DNA of 64,000 nt from Tiliqua scincoides (lineage: Eukaryota; Chordata; Lepidosauria; Squamata; Scincidae). Each line of letters starts with the position of its first letter. Positions within the stretch are counted from its first letter, which is position 1. Position numbers and translations under genes: made by a program. A model generated the notes under the pieces. The model was not told the DNA's origin, searched no databases, and saw nothing but the letters and a program-made list of their open reading frames with translations. Positions 22,013-34,900 of this stretch are shown here, piece after piece. The stretch spans positions 9,722,254 through 9,786,253 of the forward strand of contig NC_089826.1 of the NCBI RefSeq assembly GCF_035046505.1, read 5' to 3'.

Positions 22013-22025
22013 ACTGACCTGACTG

Positions 22026-22204
22026 TGGTCCAGATTCAAACCAACTTTCCCACACTGACATAACTGTGCCAATGGGGCACGTGCTGCATCCTGCAGTTGG
22101 GTGGCAGTCACAGAGGCCTCCTCAAGGTAAGGGAATGTTTGTTCCTTACCTCGAAGCTGCGTTGCTCTTACCTTGGTGTTGGAATGTTGGGTAGGATTGC
22201 ACAG
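22026..22204. mobile_element. TTA-target MITE, 179-bp family, diverged
   Basis: Same body ('tgggtggcagtcacagaggc', then 'ccttacctcgaagctgcgtt') with worn ends. The flanking TTA is no longer recognisable. Confidence 0.65.
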
Positions 22205-24204
22205 TATGTACTATGGCTACCTAATCCCCTGGCACCAGGCAGCATCCTTGTCTCCTGGTTTTCACTCCACCTTCTTGAAAACTATTAAATATTCTGGATA
22301 CCTCTATCAACAAATATCCTTATTTAGTCTGTTTTTATTAATTTATAGCCTGCTCTAGCATTCGTTTTTATGTTTGTAAATGACGTTGAACTTACAGCAC
22401 ATAAGAAGAGCACAACCGAAACACAGTCTAAAATGAGTAATAGCAACAGTATAAAATTATAACACCTTAGCAAAATATAAAAGACAAACGACAAGTCCTC
22501 TTCAAATCATAATAAAATTTCTGCAGCTCTTCCAGAGCAGCAACACAAAGTCTTGGTCCTCTTGAAAATGCGCAGACTTGTGGCAAGAGGTGCCAGAATG
22601 CAGCAGTCTCTGCTGAACCTCTGGTCAGTAATGGGCGACTCCACCATCCCCGACATCCCTGTCAAAGCAGTTTCACCTTGCTTCCACTCAAGCCACAAAA
22701 ACTCCAGGTTCAGAACCAAAACCCCTGTAGCAAAACTTTTCCTTTTCCCAGTCTTGTTCCCATAAAATAATCCTTTCCTCCCCCCTTTCACAGAATGAGA
22801 AAGCAATGGAAAGGTGCGGATTTTCAACTCATCTGTCACTGTGGTAATGAGGAATGAATGTCTCCTGGCTCTTGCAACCATGCGTCAAGCATTGTCATGC
22901 CACAAGGCATGTGCTGGGGAGAGGTGACAGCCTTCCTGCTCTTGGGGCTTTCCCTTTTGTATATCACCGGATAGACACTCCAGCACAATGTTAGCGCACC
23001 AGGAATGCATGCACCATAGACGTTAAAAAAAAATACAAAGACACGGGACAGACTGGGGAGGGGTTGTGTGGCTCCTTCCTTAGTGAGAGATGTCAGGAGA
23101 AATAGATTTCTGTGAGATTCCTTCCAAGCAATATAGGGGTAATTACAGCTCTGCCCTATACAAATAAGCACAAACAGAGCAGAGCCATCTCTGTTGCCCC
23201 AACCCCAAGGCACCCTGAAAAAATTTTAACTTGGGGCAAGGGAAATCACTGGCAGTGGCAGCAGAAAAAGTGCAGGATGCTTAAGGCCTGGTGGAGCATC
23301 TTTTCATCTCTGGGAGTAGTGGCCTAAAAGCCCCTGCGTGGAAGTCACACACTGTGTGCTTTTCCTGGCAAGGGAAAAGTCCACATGAATCTTGGGGCTG
23401 GGAATGTTGTGGTGGCGGCACCTGGCCATGCTTGTCTCCCCATCCCAAATGGGGCAGGGGGTGGGCGAAATCACAGCAGAGATAGTGAGGCTGGGGCAGT
23501 TTCAAAGGACACTACAATGACCCACAAGCCTTGGGGATTTATCACCTCCCCAGTGGGCTAGAATACAAAGCCAAGCTATCCTCCTTCCCACTTCCTTAAC
23601 CTTGTAAGGGTCTCATACCTTAGCCAGGGGCTTAGGAGGCCGCATTTTGCATCTCAAAAGGAACAATTCCCTTGACAGTTTATAAATCTCTAAGTACCCA
23701 CCTAGAAAAGATGCCTCCCTTCCTGCAGGTGGGGGCAGATGATGCCAGCAGCCAAATGCTCACAGAGAGGGCTGGTTTGGGAATCAGGTTTGGGAATTAG
23801 CAAAACACCAAAGAAATAAAATGGAACAGCTCCAGGGGAAGGGCTACTGTCAATAAACTCTGAGGGGACCTAAAGGAAGGGTTGGGATCCCTCACAAGGA
23901 GTAGCTTCTTCTGCTTAAGAGGCACTGAAGGGAAAGGCAGTGCTCCAGGCCACATGGGAGTGGCTTAAGACCTGGCTCCTTCACATGCTAGCATAGTCCG
24001 AGATCCCAGAAGGGAAGGGGAAAGAATTGTGCTGGGAGACAAGATTCTGACGGAACCAAAGTTGTGCAGAAGTTGTACATCCTGCAATGACTACCCCATA
24101 TTGCTAACATCTTAATGTACAGACTGTTAAGGTCTGTGCAAACAGTGCAGTGGCCATATGAAGGCTGCTTAAAATAACTCCCGATGGCGTCATCTCTACT
24201 TGCC
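22205..24204. other. Intergenic stretch without recognised genes
   Basis: 22330-22520 is A/T-rich and may be an old minus-strand LINE tail, too diverged to assign. The rest is unique-looking mixed sequence. Open frames on either strand (for example 22507-22881 minus) show no recognised domain. Confidence 0.3.
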
Positions 24205-24545
24205 AAGCAGCTAAGTATTTATTTTTAGAAATCATATGATATAAGCCTTTGATATAAACCACAATGGCTTTCAAAATCCGAAGGAAAACAAAGAACAATA
24301 AAATAATAAAATGACAGGTAAAACACAAAATGATTCTGATGGGCAAACCCAGGTGGGTTAAGCTATATAGCCTTAGCTCAGGGATGGAAGCAAGACTAGG
24401 GAGCCATGACTGTTTTCTTGGGGGAAAGGTTTTTGGAGAGCAGCTCAGCAAGCATTTAAGCTGTGCTTTGAGGTAGTGCTCAAAGGAAGCATGCTGAGAA
24501 GAAGGGAAAAGAGCTAGAGAGAAGAGCCATCTGGCTGGCGCAGTG
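24205..24545 (-). mobile_element. Possible L2-like LINE 3' region
   Basis: Minus strand is T-rich then A-poor with 'tattttattattttattg'-like blocks, similar in style to the better-supported tail at 55935. Low confidence. A 185-codon minus frame (24104-24661) spans it and is hydrophobic only because of T-rich codons. Confidence 0.3.
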
Positions 24546-24944
24546 GTTCCTGGGTAGTGGAGGAAATAGGGGTGCTTGATACAGCACCAGGAAGTAACTG
24601 GCCAGTCTACAAATGCAAGCAGAAACACAGCAGTGCACAGAAACCCTGCAGCAGGAGGCAAGTGACAGCTCTGGAGGCCTGTGCCTCAATTAACATAAGA
24701 CTTATGACTGAATTTGCAATGAAGTTGGCAATGGCCACCAAAGTTGAAGGCGCTTCTTTTGTGAGCACTTATGGTTTTGTTTACCCCAAATTCAAGAAGC
24801 TACCAGGATGTGGCATTATGTTCAGGTCTGCTGACCAAGTAAGGTGTGACTAGTCATTGAATTTCCTAGACGGAAGGCTGGGGATACCAGCCAAGCCTTC
24901 CAAGCCTACCAGCAAGATGGTAGGGGAGTGGGGTTACACTAATG

Positions 24945-25085
24945 AATCAAGGTTTTTAGATTGTGAGCCCTTTTGGGACAGGGAGGCATTAGATATTTGA
25001 TATTTGATTTACTCTGTAAACCGCTTTGTGAACTTTTTGTTGAAAAGCGGTATATAAATACTGTTGTTGTTGTTGTTGTTGTTGA
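24945..25085 (+). mobile_element. L2-like LINE/SINE 3' tail with (GTT)n
   Basis: Reads 'tttttagattgtgagccc' and 'gtaaaccgctttgtgaac', then 'agcggtatataaatactg', and ends in (TTG)n at 25062-25085. This is the typical amniote L2-type tail. Confidence 0.65.
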
Positions 25086-25594
25086 TCTTTTTCCTAAAGG
25101 CCTGTGGGACCCGATGCTTCCTTCCTTGTCATCAGCCCAAGCAAACCACCACAAAAGTGGTCTGTGTCATGCTTGCATGCCAAGCACCCAGCACCATGAA
25201 CACCTGTGCACAAACATGCCAGGCAACAAACCATTTTGGGGGGGGGGAATTCACAAGCAGGGTGCCACCACCAAGAAGGCCCTCTTCCCAGTTGTCGCTT
25301 TCCACATGTCACACAGTAAGGCACCTTGAAGAGGGGATGTTCAAACAGGACCTCAGCAAATCAGGGAGTCCACATTAGCACAAGCAATCTTTCAGGTACC
25401 CAGTGTCTAAGCTTAAACAGCAAGCACCAGTATCTTCAGTTGTGCCCAGAAACAGACCAGGAGCCAGAGAAGATGTAACGGCACCAACAAGATATGTTCA
25501 CATCCGATCCCAATTAGTAACCTAGTGACCGTATTTTGAACTAACTACAGTTTCTGTGCAGACTTCAAAGACAGTGCTAGGTTCTGTCATTATA

Positions 25595-25808
25595 GTACTG
25601 GGAGGGCAATATCCACAGATTCCTGTATCTGCAGATATAGGCAGTCTCCCTCTGCATCCCCCCCACCCTCCAGAGGCAAGGGAAGTACAGCTGACCTCAC
25701 CTCCGGAGGGTTCAGACCAGGCGATGGGCATTCACCCATATCCACGGTCTAAGCTATCTGTGAGGGGGGCGGCAGAATGGAACCCCTGCAGATAAGGGGG
25801 GACCACTG
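25595..25808. mobile_element. Possible TA-target (Tigger/pogo-like) MITE
   Basis: The right edge reads, inverted, CAGTGGTCCCCCCTTATCTG, and the left edge 'gtactgggagggcaatatcc' is a weak match to it. TA lies at both borders. No transposase. Confidence 0.35.
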
Positions 25809-25819
25809 TAGTCTAATCA

Positions 25820-26310
25820 GAGCATGGATTACTCTGGGCAGGTTGTCCTTATCCAAGAGGGGTTATAGCCCTATACATCATCCTAAACTGTTGAAAGGCA
25901 TTTTTTATCAATGGAAGCCACTTCAGCTTCCAGTAACTGTTGTATCTAAGAGCACACTAGTCTGCAAATCTGATCCATCAGGGGGAAATGCAGCACCACC
26001 CAGAACAGGTTAAACACCACCATCTTGAGCAAACAAACCACCCACCAAAAGCACCACCATCTTATCAAGATTGAACTTCAGTTTATAGGCCCTTATCAAG
26101 GTCATTCCCGATACTGATTTAGCATGTCCACTGCCTCACCTATAAAGAAGAAACAGAGCTGGATATTATCAACATACAGATGACAGCTCACTTCAAATCT
26201 TAGACAGCCACGCTTAGCAGCTTCATGTAGCTATTAAAGCATGAAGGACATGGGATGGAAGCCTGCAGGACTCCACAGCACAGATGGCACAGAGCCAAAA
26301 TCAAGCCTGA
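25820..26310 (-). mobile_element. L2-like LINE, reverse transcriptase fragment
   Basis: On the minus strand, frames contain CFNSYMKLL, then HLYVDNIQL (the RT YxDD box, normally YADD, here worn), then GEAVDMLNQY and KLKFNLDK. This order and wording fit the L2/CR1-group RT palm. Several frame breaks; dead. Confidence 0.55.
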
Positions 26311-26596
26311 AATCTGATAATCAGTTTCATCCAAGAATGAGGGTGAAATGGGTCAAGCAATATTTTTTTCCATGCCACTAAAAAAAAACATACATAGTCA
26401 TGGGATTGGGAAAGATGTCATCTAAAGATGAATTGGATTTTGTACTTAGAGATAGTTGTTTCATATCCACATGGAGGAGATATTAGATGATCAGGAGGGG
26501 GGCACTGGTTTTCATCAAAGAATTTTTGGACAAGGCTCATTGTGATACATTCTGGGGTGAAGCTTAGTGGAGACAAGAGCTTTTGCACAACCCAGA

Positions 26597-27103
26597 ACAT
26601 AAGAACAGCCCCACTGGATCAGGCCATAGGCCCATCTAGTCCAGCTTCCTGTATCTCACAGCGGCCCACCAAATGCCCCAGGGAGCACACCAGATAACAA
26701 GAGACCTCATCCTGGTGCCCTCCCCTGCATCTGGCATTCTGACATAACCCATTTCTAAAATCAGGAGGTTGTGCATACACATCATGGCTTGTACCCCGTA
26801 ATGGATTTTTCCTCCAGCAACTTGTCCAATCCCCTTTTAAAGGTGTCCAGGCTAGATGTCATCACCACATCCTGTGGCAAGGAGTTCCACAGACCAACCA
26901 CACGCTGAGTAAAGAAATATTTTCTTTTGTCTGTTCTAACTCTCCCAACACTCAATTTTAGTGGATGTCCCCTGGTTCTGGTGTTATGTGAGAGTGTAAA
27001 GAGCATCTCCCTATCCATTCTGTCCATCCCCTGCATAATTTTGAAAGTCTCAATCATGTCCCCCTTCAGGCGTCTCTTTACTAGGCTGAAGAGGCCCAGG
27101 TTG
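26597..27103 (-). mobile_element. CR1 LINE, 5'-truncated 3' end
   Basis: Minus strand encodes LGLFSLVKRRLKGDMIETF, then GHPLKLSVGRVRTDKRKYFF and VVGLWNSLPQDVVM, running unbroken to ITGYKP and the 3' UTR ending 'ctgttcttatgtt'. The open frame over ~100 codons suggests a fairly young copy. Confidence 0.85.
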
Positions 27104-28111
27104 GAAGAAGCCAAAGTGACTCCTGGAGCCCTGCAAACACAGTGAAAGAGCTGCACAGGAATGGGGCAAGCTACCAGGGACTTTTTTTTAACCTGAACAT
27201 GTTTGCAGTGGGTCCATCAGAGTCCGCAGCATCCATGGATAACTGAAACTGCATTTACCAGGGGGCGCCTTAACATGTAAAACTTTACAGGAATTGCCAT
27301 TGATACAATTTATAATTCCCATGCTTAATCAGGTTTAGTCCTCTACTCTAGGGAAAAATATTCCACACATTAATCTTATATCTTATAATAATAAGATAAG
27401 ATAATCTTATATCTTCATAGGCCAATCCCATTTGGATCCCACTCCAACACTGCATTGGTCTAACTGATATATTAGTTCATGTGTTCATGCCATACGCTAA
27501 ATAAATAAATTGCATTGGTGTCTGTCATATCCTAAGCCTTTCCAGGCACCACCATGCCAGCACAGCCCTCTCAGTAATGCTGGCAGAGCTCTTCCCAGCT
27601 ATGCCAACAACATCCAAGGGAATGCTCATATAGCACAATACTCACAAAGCAGATTCCTGACATTGTCATGACATTACACAACATCTGGGAATCACTGGTA
27701 TTACATACATGAGTCAGCAGGGTCTTGGTAGTTCTCTACACAAAGACGCAGTCTGGAAACTGGGTTCTCTGATGCAAGATGCATGCTCAGTGTTTGTGGG
27801 GGAGAGCGGTGCCCCCAGAATGTACATTAAACAGTACCCTGTGTAGGGAACAAGAACATGGTAGCTTGGAACATTACCTTTCCCTCTTTGGGGTTTGTGT
27901 GTGTGCTGCAGTGGAAATCTGGGGAGAATCACTGTTCAGCCAGCCTCCTATGGCAATGGTGCAGTCCTGAAAAGCAAAGGAGATTAAGATGAGTGTTTGG
28001 CTAGCAGTATCACTGATACTCCTTGGCATTCACCAGAAACGACCAGACACTCCGTCCTCTTAGCTGTTGCAAAAGGAAGGGATGGCGAGGCAACACAGTT
28101 GATAGCACAGA
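27104..28111. other. No gene recognised
   Basis: 27215-27270 may be a small remnant of a TA-target element. An A/T-rich direct and inverted repeat of 'atcttat' lies at 27372-27416. Otherwise unassigned. Confidence 0.3.
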
Positions 28112-28574
28112 CACATGCAGAAACAGAGACGCCTGCATTGGCTTGGTCATGTCGTGAGAATGGATGATGGCCGGATTCCAAAGGATCTCCTCTATGGAGA
28201 ACTCGTGCAAGGAAAGCGCCCTACAGGTAGACCACAGCTGCGATACAAGGACATCTGCAAGAGGGATCTGAAGGCCTTAGGAGTGGGCCTCAACAGGTGG
28301 GAAACCCTGGCCTCTGAGTGTCCCGCTTGGAGGCAGGCTGTGCAGCATGGCCTTTCCCAGTTTGAAGAGACACTTGGCCAACAGACTGAGGCAAAGAGGC
28401 AAAGAAGGAAGGCCCATAGCCAGGGAGACAGACCAGGGACAGACTGCACTTGCTCCCAGTGTGGAAGGGATTGTCACTCCCGAATCGGCCTTTTCAGCCA
28501 CACTAGACGTTGTGCCAGAACCACCATCCAGATACCATAGTCTTTCAAGACTGAAGGTTGCCAACAACAGGAAG
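28112..28574 (+). mobile_element. Non-LTR LINE (RTE-like?), C-terminal coding end
   Basis: A 5'-truncated copy encoding QRRLHWLGHVVRMDDGRIPK, LYGELVQGKRPTGRPQLRYK and CKRDLKALGV. A possible zinc-binding segment CSQCGRDCHSRIGLFSHTRR follows, with Cys and His in a C2H2-like order. The 3' UTR is only about 25-30 nt, ending 'ctgaaggttgccaacaaca'. WLGHVxRMDD is a known C-terminal motif of some non-LTR transposon proteins; RTE is my best guess for the clade, not proven. The frame is open from 28115 to near the tail, so this copy is among the better kept. Confidence 0.82.
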
Positions 28575-28917
28575 TGGTGGGTAGAGACATGAGAAAGAGA
28601 TGCGGCATCAGCGCACTGCAACATGGAATTCCCTCACCCTCTTGGCTTACCTGGGCATGGCACTTGTTTCCCCTGCGTCGGGGTGATGAGCAGTTTCAGT
28701 TGGGTGCCTGTGGAATCATCCTGGGGCAGTACACCTACAGTAAAAATTCTGAGAAGGCTTTGGCCTCTCCCAGCAGAGTTGTGCAGACATCAGTGTGACA
28801 TCTGAGCTACATCAGCACAGTGCTGTGCTGGCATCCACGGCATGTCCATTGACAGGTGGACTTCTATGTCAGCAGGGCTGCCATTGTGCCAGTGTACACA
28901 GAGTTAAGCCAGCATAT

Positions 28918-29045
28918 TAGGATAAGAGCAGCCCTGCTGGATCAAGTCAAATGCCCATCCAGCTTCCTACATCTCACAGTGGCCCATCGGATGCCTTAGG
29001 GAGCATACAAGACAACAAGATACCTGCATCCTGGTACACTTCCTC
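28918..29045 (-). mobile_element. CR1 LINE 3' UTR fragment
   Basis: On + it reads 'ataagagcagccctgctgga', then 'cccatccagcttcc' and 'cacagtggccca', which is the inverted end of the CR1 3' UTR. No coding part. Confidence 0.65.
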
Positions 29046-29197
29046 GATGAGGGGATCAAATTCAGGCTGTAATATAACACAAGCAAAGTGCAACAGTGCA
29101 CAAACCCAGCCCTATGAGTTCCTACTCAGAAGCAAACCTCATTAAATTCAGTGGGACGTACCCCATGCGAACCTAAAGTGCCTACATAGCTCTATTG

Positions 29198-29654
29198 CAG
29201 GGGTGCCCAAACCCCGGCCCAGGGGCCACTTGCAGCCCTCAGGGGCTCCCAATCCGGCCCTCGGGAAGCCCCCAGTGTCCAATGAACCTCTGGCCCTCCA
29301 GAGACTTACTGGAGCCTGTGCTGGCCCAACGCAACTGCTCTCGGCATAAAGACGACTGCTCGACCTCTCACCTGAGCTGTGGGACAAGGGCTTCCTCCAC
29401 TACTTGCTGTTTCATGTCTGTGATGCAGCAGTGGCAGTGAAGGAAAGGCTGGCCTTGCTTTGTACAAGGTCTTTTATAGGCCTTGAGCTACTGCAAGACT
29501 TTCATTCATTCATATAAGCTCCATCTCTGATAAATTCATTTATGTAAATTTATTCCAATTTTAAATGTGAATCAATTCTTTTTTTCCCCCCGGCCCCCAA
29601 CACAGTGTCAGAGAGATGATGTGGCCCTCCTGCCAAAATGTTTGGACACCCCTG
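29198..29654 (-). mobile_element. hAT-like non-autonomous element, family B (copy 4, inverted)
   Basis: Inverted relative to the other three copies. Perfect 8-bp duplication 'ctctattg' (29190-29197 and 29655-29662). 457 bp. Confidence 0.88.
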
Positions 29655-31127
29655 CTCTATTGTGACAACTTCCATGTCTTGTGCCATCAGGTTAACAAGT
29701 GGGTTGTGCATAAAACTTCCACGGACCAGAGCTCACTATGCCAGATGCCTAAAGTATGTAAATTTGTAAGTGGGTATTACTGCAAATACAGGTATGAGAA
29801 AAACCTCTGAATGTGTGTGGTTTTACATGGAGGCAAACAGCAGTAATATGTGTGTCATCACAGTGCTTCACAGATCACAAATGAATACAGAATGCAATCA
29901 CATTAATACATGTTCAGTCAATGTACTTCGTCTGCTTGAAACCTGAATTAATCCAATTAGCTTTTGTGGCAAATATAAGTCTGAAAGGGCCAATTCCAGT
30001 GCCAAGTGAGTGTCAAATGGGGGCACCAAAATGAAGCCAAATTGACAAAGTGGCGTTGTTTTTAAAAGGGAACTTGACAGGAAAATCATGCCAATAAATC
30101 CCAACTGTAAGTGCAAGACAAAATAAGTGGAAATTCCCTAGTTATAACCCACTCCATTTCTGTTGGGTACCATATGCCCTTGGGTAGAGGACTGCTGTCT
30201 GTTACATTTAACATGCAAATCCCTAAGAGCCCAAGGGGAGATTGAAGAATAACATGCACTTTCCAGTTAGATGGGGAAGAGGCAGTCTAATCCTATACAC
30301 AACAGCACCTGCCGGGTGCAGCAGCACCAAAATGGCTACCACTGTACGGCCTGGGCCACCAGAGGTTTCCTCAGGGGAAGCTGACTTTTGTCCCCTTCGC
30401 CCAAGGAAAGCCCCAAGCACCACAATGGAGCTTCTCAAATCTTTGCCGGCTATTTTACCGGACCAGACTTGAGAACCTCCACGTCGGGCTTTACTGCCCA
30501 ACACAGAGGACACGGCAGAGCAGGGCTCCACCAATCCCACCCCCTCCCGTCCCAGTTCCTCTCCCATCCCAGAACACATCCCGCCACCCCAAAAGTCCTT
30601 ACCACTGCTTGGAGCTCTTCCCTTGCTCCAGGTGGCGCCTGTCCAGTTCTGGGCCAGCACTGGCGCTTCCTACACACAGGGTGCCACAAATGTGCTTTAC
30701 AGCATGTTTACAACACCCAGCACTGGTGCCGCAGCTCAGCACTGGCACTCAGAGCTCTTAGGATTGGGCCCCAAAGCAAGACAAACAGATTCTTGCCCAG
30801 ATGTGGTGCATGCGCCCAGCTGAACGGTTATGACAACACAGGCTGAAAAATGCTACAGATAGGACTACATATGAAGAATCTAAATTTAGCTTGTAACATC
30901 AAGTGTTTGGGGTACTTAAGGTAATGCAAAAGGATAGGTTTAAGTATGAAAGCCCATATGTGGAGGCTGCATAGGAGGACACCACGTGGCATATATCACA
31001 TGATAGATGTAACTTTTTAAAAGCTTACTAGGCAGAGCCACTGGCCACCATATCCTGCCCTTACCTGCAAGCATCAGGTGGTGTTTGTGGAGGAGGCACT
31101 GTGCAAGTATGTCAGCACTGTGCAAGT

Positions 31128-31256
31128 ATGTGGTTGCTTATTGAGTAGTTCATGATTCATGTAGTTAATGGGTAGTTCTAGTAGTTAATGGGTAGTTAAT
31201 GGGTGGTTCTTCATTAATGTAGTTCATGGGTAGTTCATGGGTTCATGATTAATGTC
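31128..31256. repeat. Degenerate minisatellite
   Basis: Repeats of a 9-13-bp phrase built on 'tagttaatggg' / 'tagttcatggg' occur about nine times with variable spacing. Confidence 0.75.
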
Positions 31257-31884
31257 AAAAGGGCCTGCTAGCCAGTCAACAACTGTTCACCTGCATAATG
31301 CTGACTGCAAATGCTCCCCATTTCCACTGCCGTCTCCTGGTCCTTACAAGTAAGGCCTCCATCTCTCCACAGTGGCAGCCAGCAAACCACTTCATTGGCC
31401 ATTGTTCTTCATGCCTCTGCACAAATGTGTGCAACCTCTCCACAGCAGTGCCACAGTGAGAATTTAAATGTTACACATAGGAACGATATTTGGGGTGTGT
31501 GTGTGTGTGTGTGGAGAGATCTCCATGTAGGTGCTAATTGTTTAAAGTCTGACAACTGGAAGAGCTGAGGCATTTTCAACTCTCACAATCCTATTTTGCA
31601 GGATACTTTGGCACTAGTTCTCCTTCCAAGTTAACTTGGTCAAGAGGCAGCAGCTCAAGGCTTGGATTTTGCCTGGTTTGTGCCTGAAAGTAATGAATAT
31701 CTCTAGCGGAAAAGATGTCCATTTTTCCTCCAATACAATGAATGTTGGATGCGTCCTAGAAAACTTCCTTCTGGACATGCCTTATGTGGACCACAGACAG
31801 AAAGTAATCCCACAGGTGGCAAAGGGAATTTACATCCCTGAAACTGGGTAAAAGTGCCAGTTTTCAAGGGCTGACCACTGTGCT

Positions 31885-31936
31885 CGCTCTCGCTCTCTCT
31901 CTCTCGCTCTGTGTGTGTGTGTGTGTGTGTGTGTGT
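31885..31936. repeat. (CT)n(GT)n microsatellite
   Basis: A CT-rich run with occasional CG followed by about 13 GT units. A shorter GT run lies at 31496-31513. Confidence 0.92.
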
Positions 31937-34900
31937 TAGTTAAATTTGTGATAAATTTTGGCCTTTTTCTTTAAGAGCCTCTGTTTTGTTGCTGAGGTCT
32001 AATTCTATCATTTGCACAGTTGTTCAATAATGCTTGAATTTTTGATGCTTTGAATGCCATCTTTCTGCTTGCAGATACTGATAAATTGCTGTCATATCTA
32101 GGGTTTATTTTAATCTGCAGTTTCTATTGCTAAGATACATTTGCTATCATCTGGAAACCAGAGACAACAGGACATTTTCAAAGCTCTGCTATTATCTTCA
32201 GTGAAATCCTGAGAATACAATGGGTTGAGAATAGTTTTGTTGGGTGGGTGATGAAGGACAATTGCATTCCTCATCCCTTTGAACCAATTCTTCTCTTTCT
32301 CTTTTTCCTAATTCCATCTTAAAAACCTGAAGTAGGACACAGCCCATGAAATGTAGACAGAATTATCTGAACTGGAGATACAAAAAAACCTAGCAAACAA
32401 CAACAAAAAAAGAGCAAGGACATTAAATCAAAGCAAACTTCCAGGGATGTGGAAATCATTTCTTCAAGGTGTATTCAATATTCTCTAACTTATACCCTAT
32501 AAATCAAGGCTTTTGATGCTGGTTAAATTACAGCAAGATTAGGAGAACACCATGTCTGTGCCTGGAGGGGCAGAGAAGGAAATTTGGATTAAGATGGGTT
32601 TTAAATTACAGTGTGAACATATTAACACCATTATCATAAAAGTTCTGATGACTGAGAAGCAATCTGTATGTTATTCTAGTGCTTGAAATGAGGAGGTTGT
32701 AAAAAGGGACACACCTCCTAGGGAAGGCAAATGATACAATTTGCAGAAATGTTAGAATTAATTATGTCTCACCATAATTCAGCATAGAATAGCACCCGAT
32801 TTACCCCTGCCCAAAAAAAAACACCCTCAAACTCTTGAGTAAACCCTGTAATCCAGTGATTTGCTACAGATATGTGAAAGAAGGGAGTCCTTAAGATACC
32901 TTGACCCCAGGATGCTTAGGGCTTAAAGGCTAAGAGCAGCACTTTGAATGGAGTCCAACAACAGTGCAGACTGGACAATGCCATAATACTATGCTTCCGA
33001 CGACAACCTGGTGGCACATTTTGCACCAGCTGTAGTTTCTGAACAACTTTGGTTTAAAAGCCAAGCATAGGAACCATTGCTGCTGTTTTGCTGGTTAACA
33101 AACTTCAGCAGCAGTTTGAGTGGGTTGAAGGGGGTGGGGAAGGAGGACTGGGCTAAGAAGTGATTGATGGTTTTGGCAGCCTATAAGATAGCAAATGTGC
33201 AATTTTAGAAAGTGGGTCCCAGTGCTGAAAAGTTGCTCTCATGCCTCTCCCAGGTGCATATCAGATATGGTTGTTTTTAGAATGCTATAACCTTTTTGGA
33301 ACCTTCCAAAAGAGGCAGGTTAGAAATCCAAATAAAAACATAAATAAAAACACACTATTTTCCTACCTCCCTCTTCCACACCTTCATCAAATCTGTAAAG
33401 ATTCTCAGTTACAATATCTCATGCAGATCAGTTAATCTCAAAAATGCTTTAGCAGCAAAACAAAGCAAGTGGTGTTAACACAGCTACTCTTTTAGAATTT
33501 CTTTCTCACCTGAAAGAGATAAGCCATTAAGAAATCCTACCCTATAAGCTACCCTTGTACCAAGGACAAGGCATTTTACTGATAAAAATGCACTGATAAA
33601 AGTACTAGTTTCAGATTCACAATCACATTATCTTGATCATTACAGTAACAGATTAACTCAGAAACTATGAGGAGGGGATGCAATCTAATGGAGTGTTTCC
33701 TCATTCTTCTCAGAAATCCTTCACACATGCATCTCAAATACAATTCAATCACATGCCATATACAATTACATTGATTTGGAAGAGCTCCATGTAACAAGTA
33801 ATCAATGGCTAGGAGACTGGAGATTCTATTTGTATTCAAATTCACAGCTGCTGTTAACTTGTGGTCAAACTATGACATCAAATGTTATCACGTTCATAGC
33901 TGTGGTTTTTTTAAATAGCAGATGAAACGCCCCCTCCCATCCTCATGGGGATAACAGAGGAGATGTTTTAACCCTTTCCCTGCGCATGCAGTGTTCCCAA
34001 AGAAAGTCATATCTCAAAGCTGCTATTGTCCCTGGAAGGGAACATACAATTTATGTCAGGACCATAGCATGGGGAGGGGAGGTGTTGACATCTCTCCCCC
34101 CAATAGTGTATTCCCAATCTGGTGAGGAAGGTGTTGTCATGGCTGCTTTTGTAAACCTAGTTTTTTTTTCATTGAGCTTTTAAAAGAAGATCGACTGTGG
34201 TGGGGAGAATATGTAATCTTTTTTCCCCATTTGTGGATTTTGGCAGCGTTGGTGATACTTTTAATTTTATTGTTTTTTTTCTTTGGTTCTATTCTGTTTT
34301 GTTATAAGCCACCTTGGGCCGCCTAAGGGCAGGAAAGGTGGAAAATGTTTTAAAATAAATAGAATAGATTAAAACAAAAATAGAAAGGCAAATATGTGTT
34401 TAACATTAAGTCTAGTTTGACCCTGAGTAATTATATAAACAACGTATTTTTAGACATCAAAATCTATGAAAAAAGGAACACAATAGTGGAATTTTCTACG
34501 CCATATCACCGAAAACCAACCCTCATGATTCAAATATAGTCTGAGCTGAACTTTTCCATATAATTTCCTTCAAATGGTCAAACCAACCCTCATAGTTCTA
34601 CTCTCATATCTGCATTGGGTAGTTACTAGAAAATGGACAGGGTTTGTCAGCAGGAATGAACCCACAGATCAGGTCCTTTCTGTCCCAAATCCTGCTGATC
34701 CAATTGCTTTTCTGTCCTTCAGAGACAGGGGATCACAGTGCTGTTGACTGCAGAGGTTTGATCAAGAATGCTGTTGGCATCATCGATTCTGTCATAGCCC
34801 TGCATTCCATTGGACTTTTTCTTCCACTTCCGATTTAGCATCAAAACACATGAACGTCACCTGCTTTCCCCCTATTTGTGCAATCTCTCAATATCTGAAA

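Noticed and set aside
24104-24661. 185-codon hydrophobic frame on the minus strand
   Set aside because: Hydrophobicity comes from T-rich codons in a probable LINE tail; no family match, no splice or promoter context.
28115-28540. 141-codon frame as a host zinc-finger gene
   Set aside because: The same sequence recurs truncated with target duplications at 5370, 35559 and 40500, which shows it is a LINE end.
31128-31256. CRISPR-like array
   Set aside because: Units are short, degenerate and irregularly spaced with no unique spacers; it is a minisatellite in a vertebrate genome.
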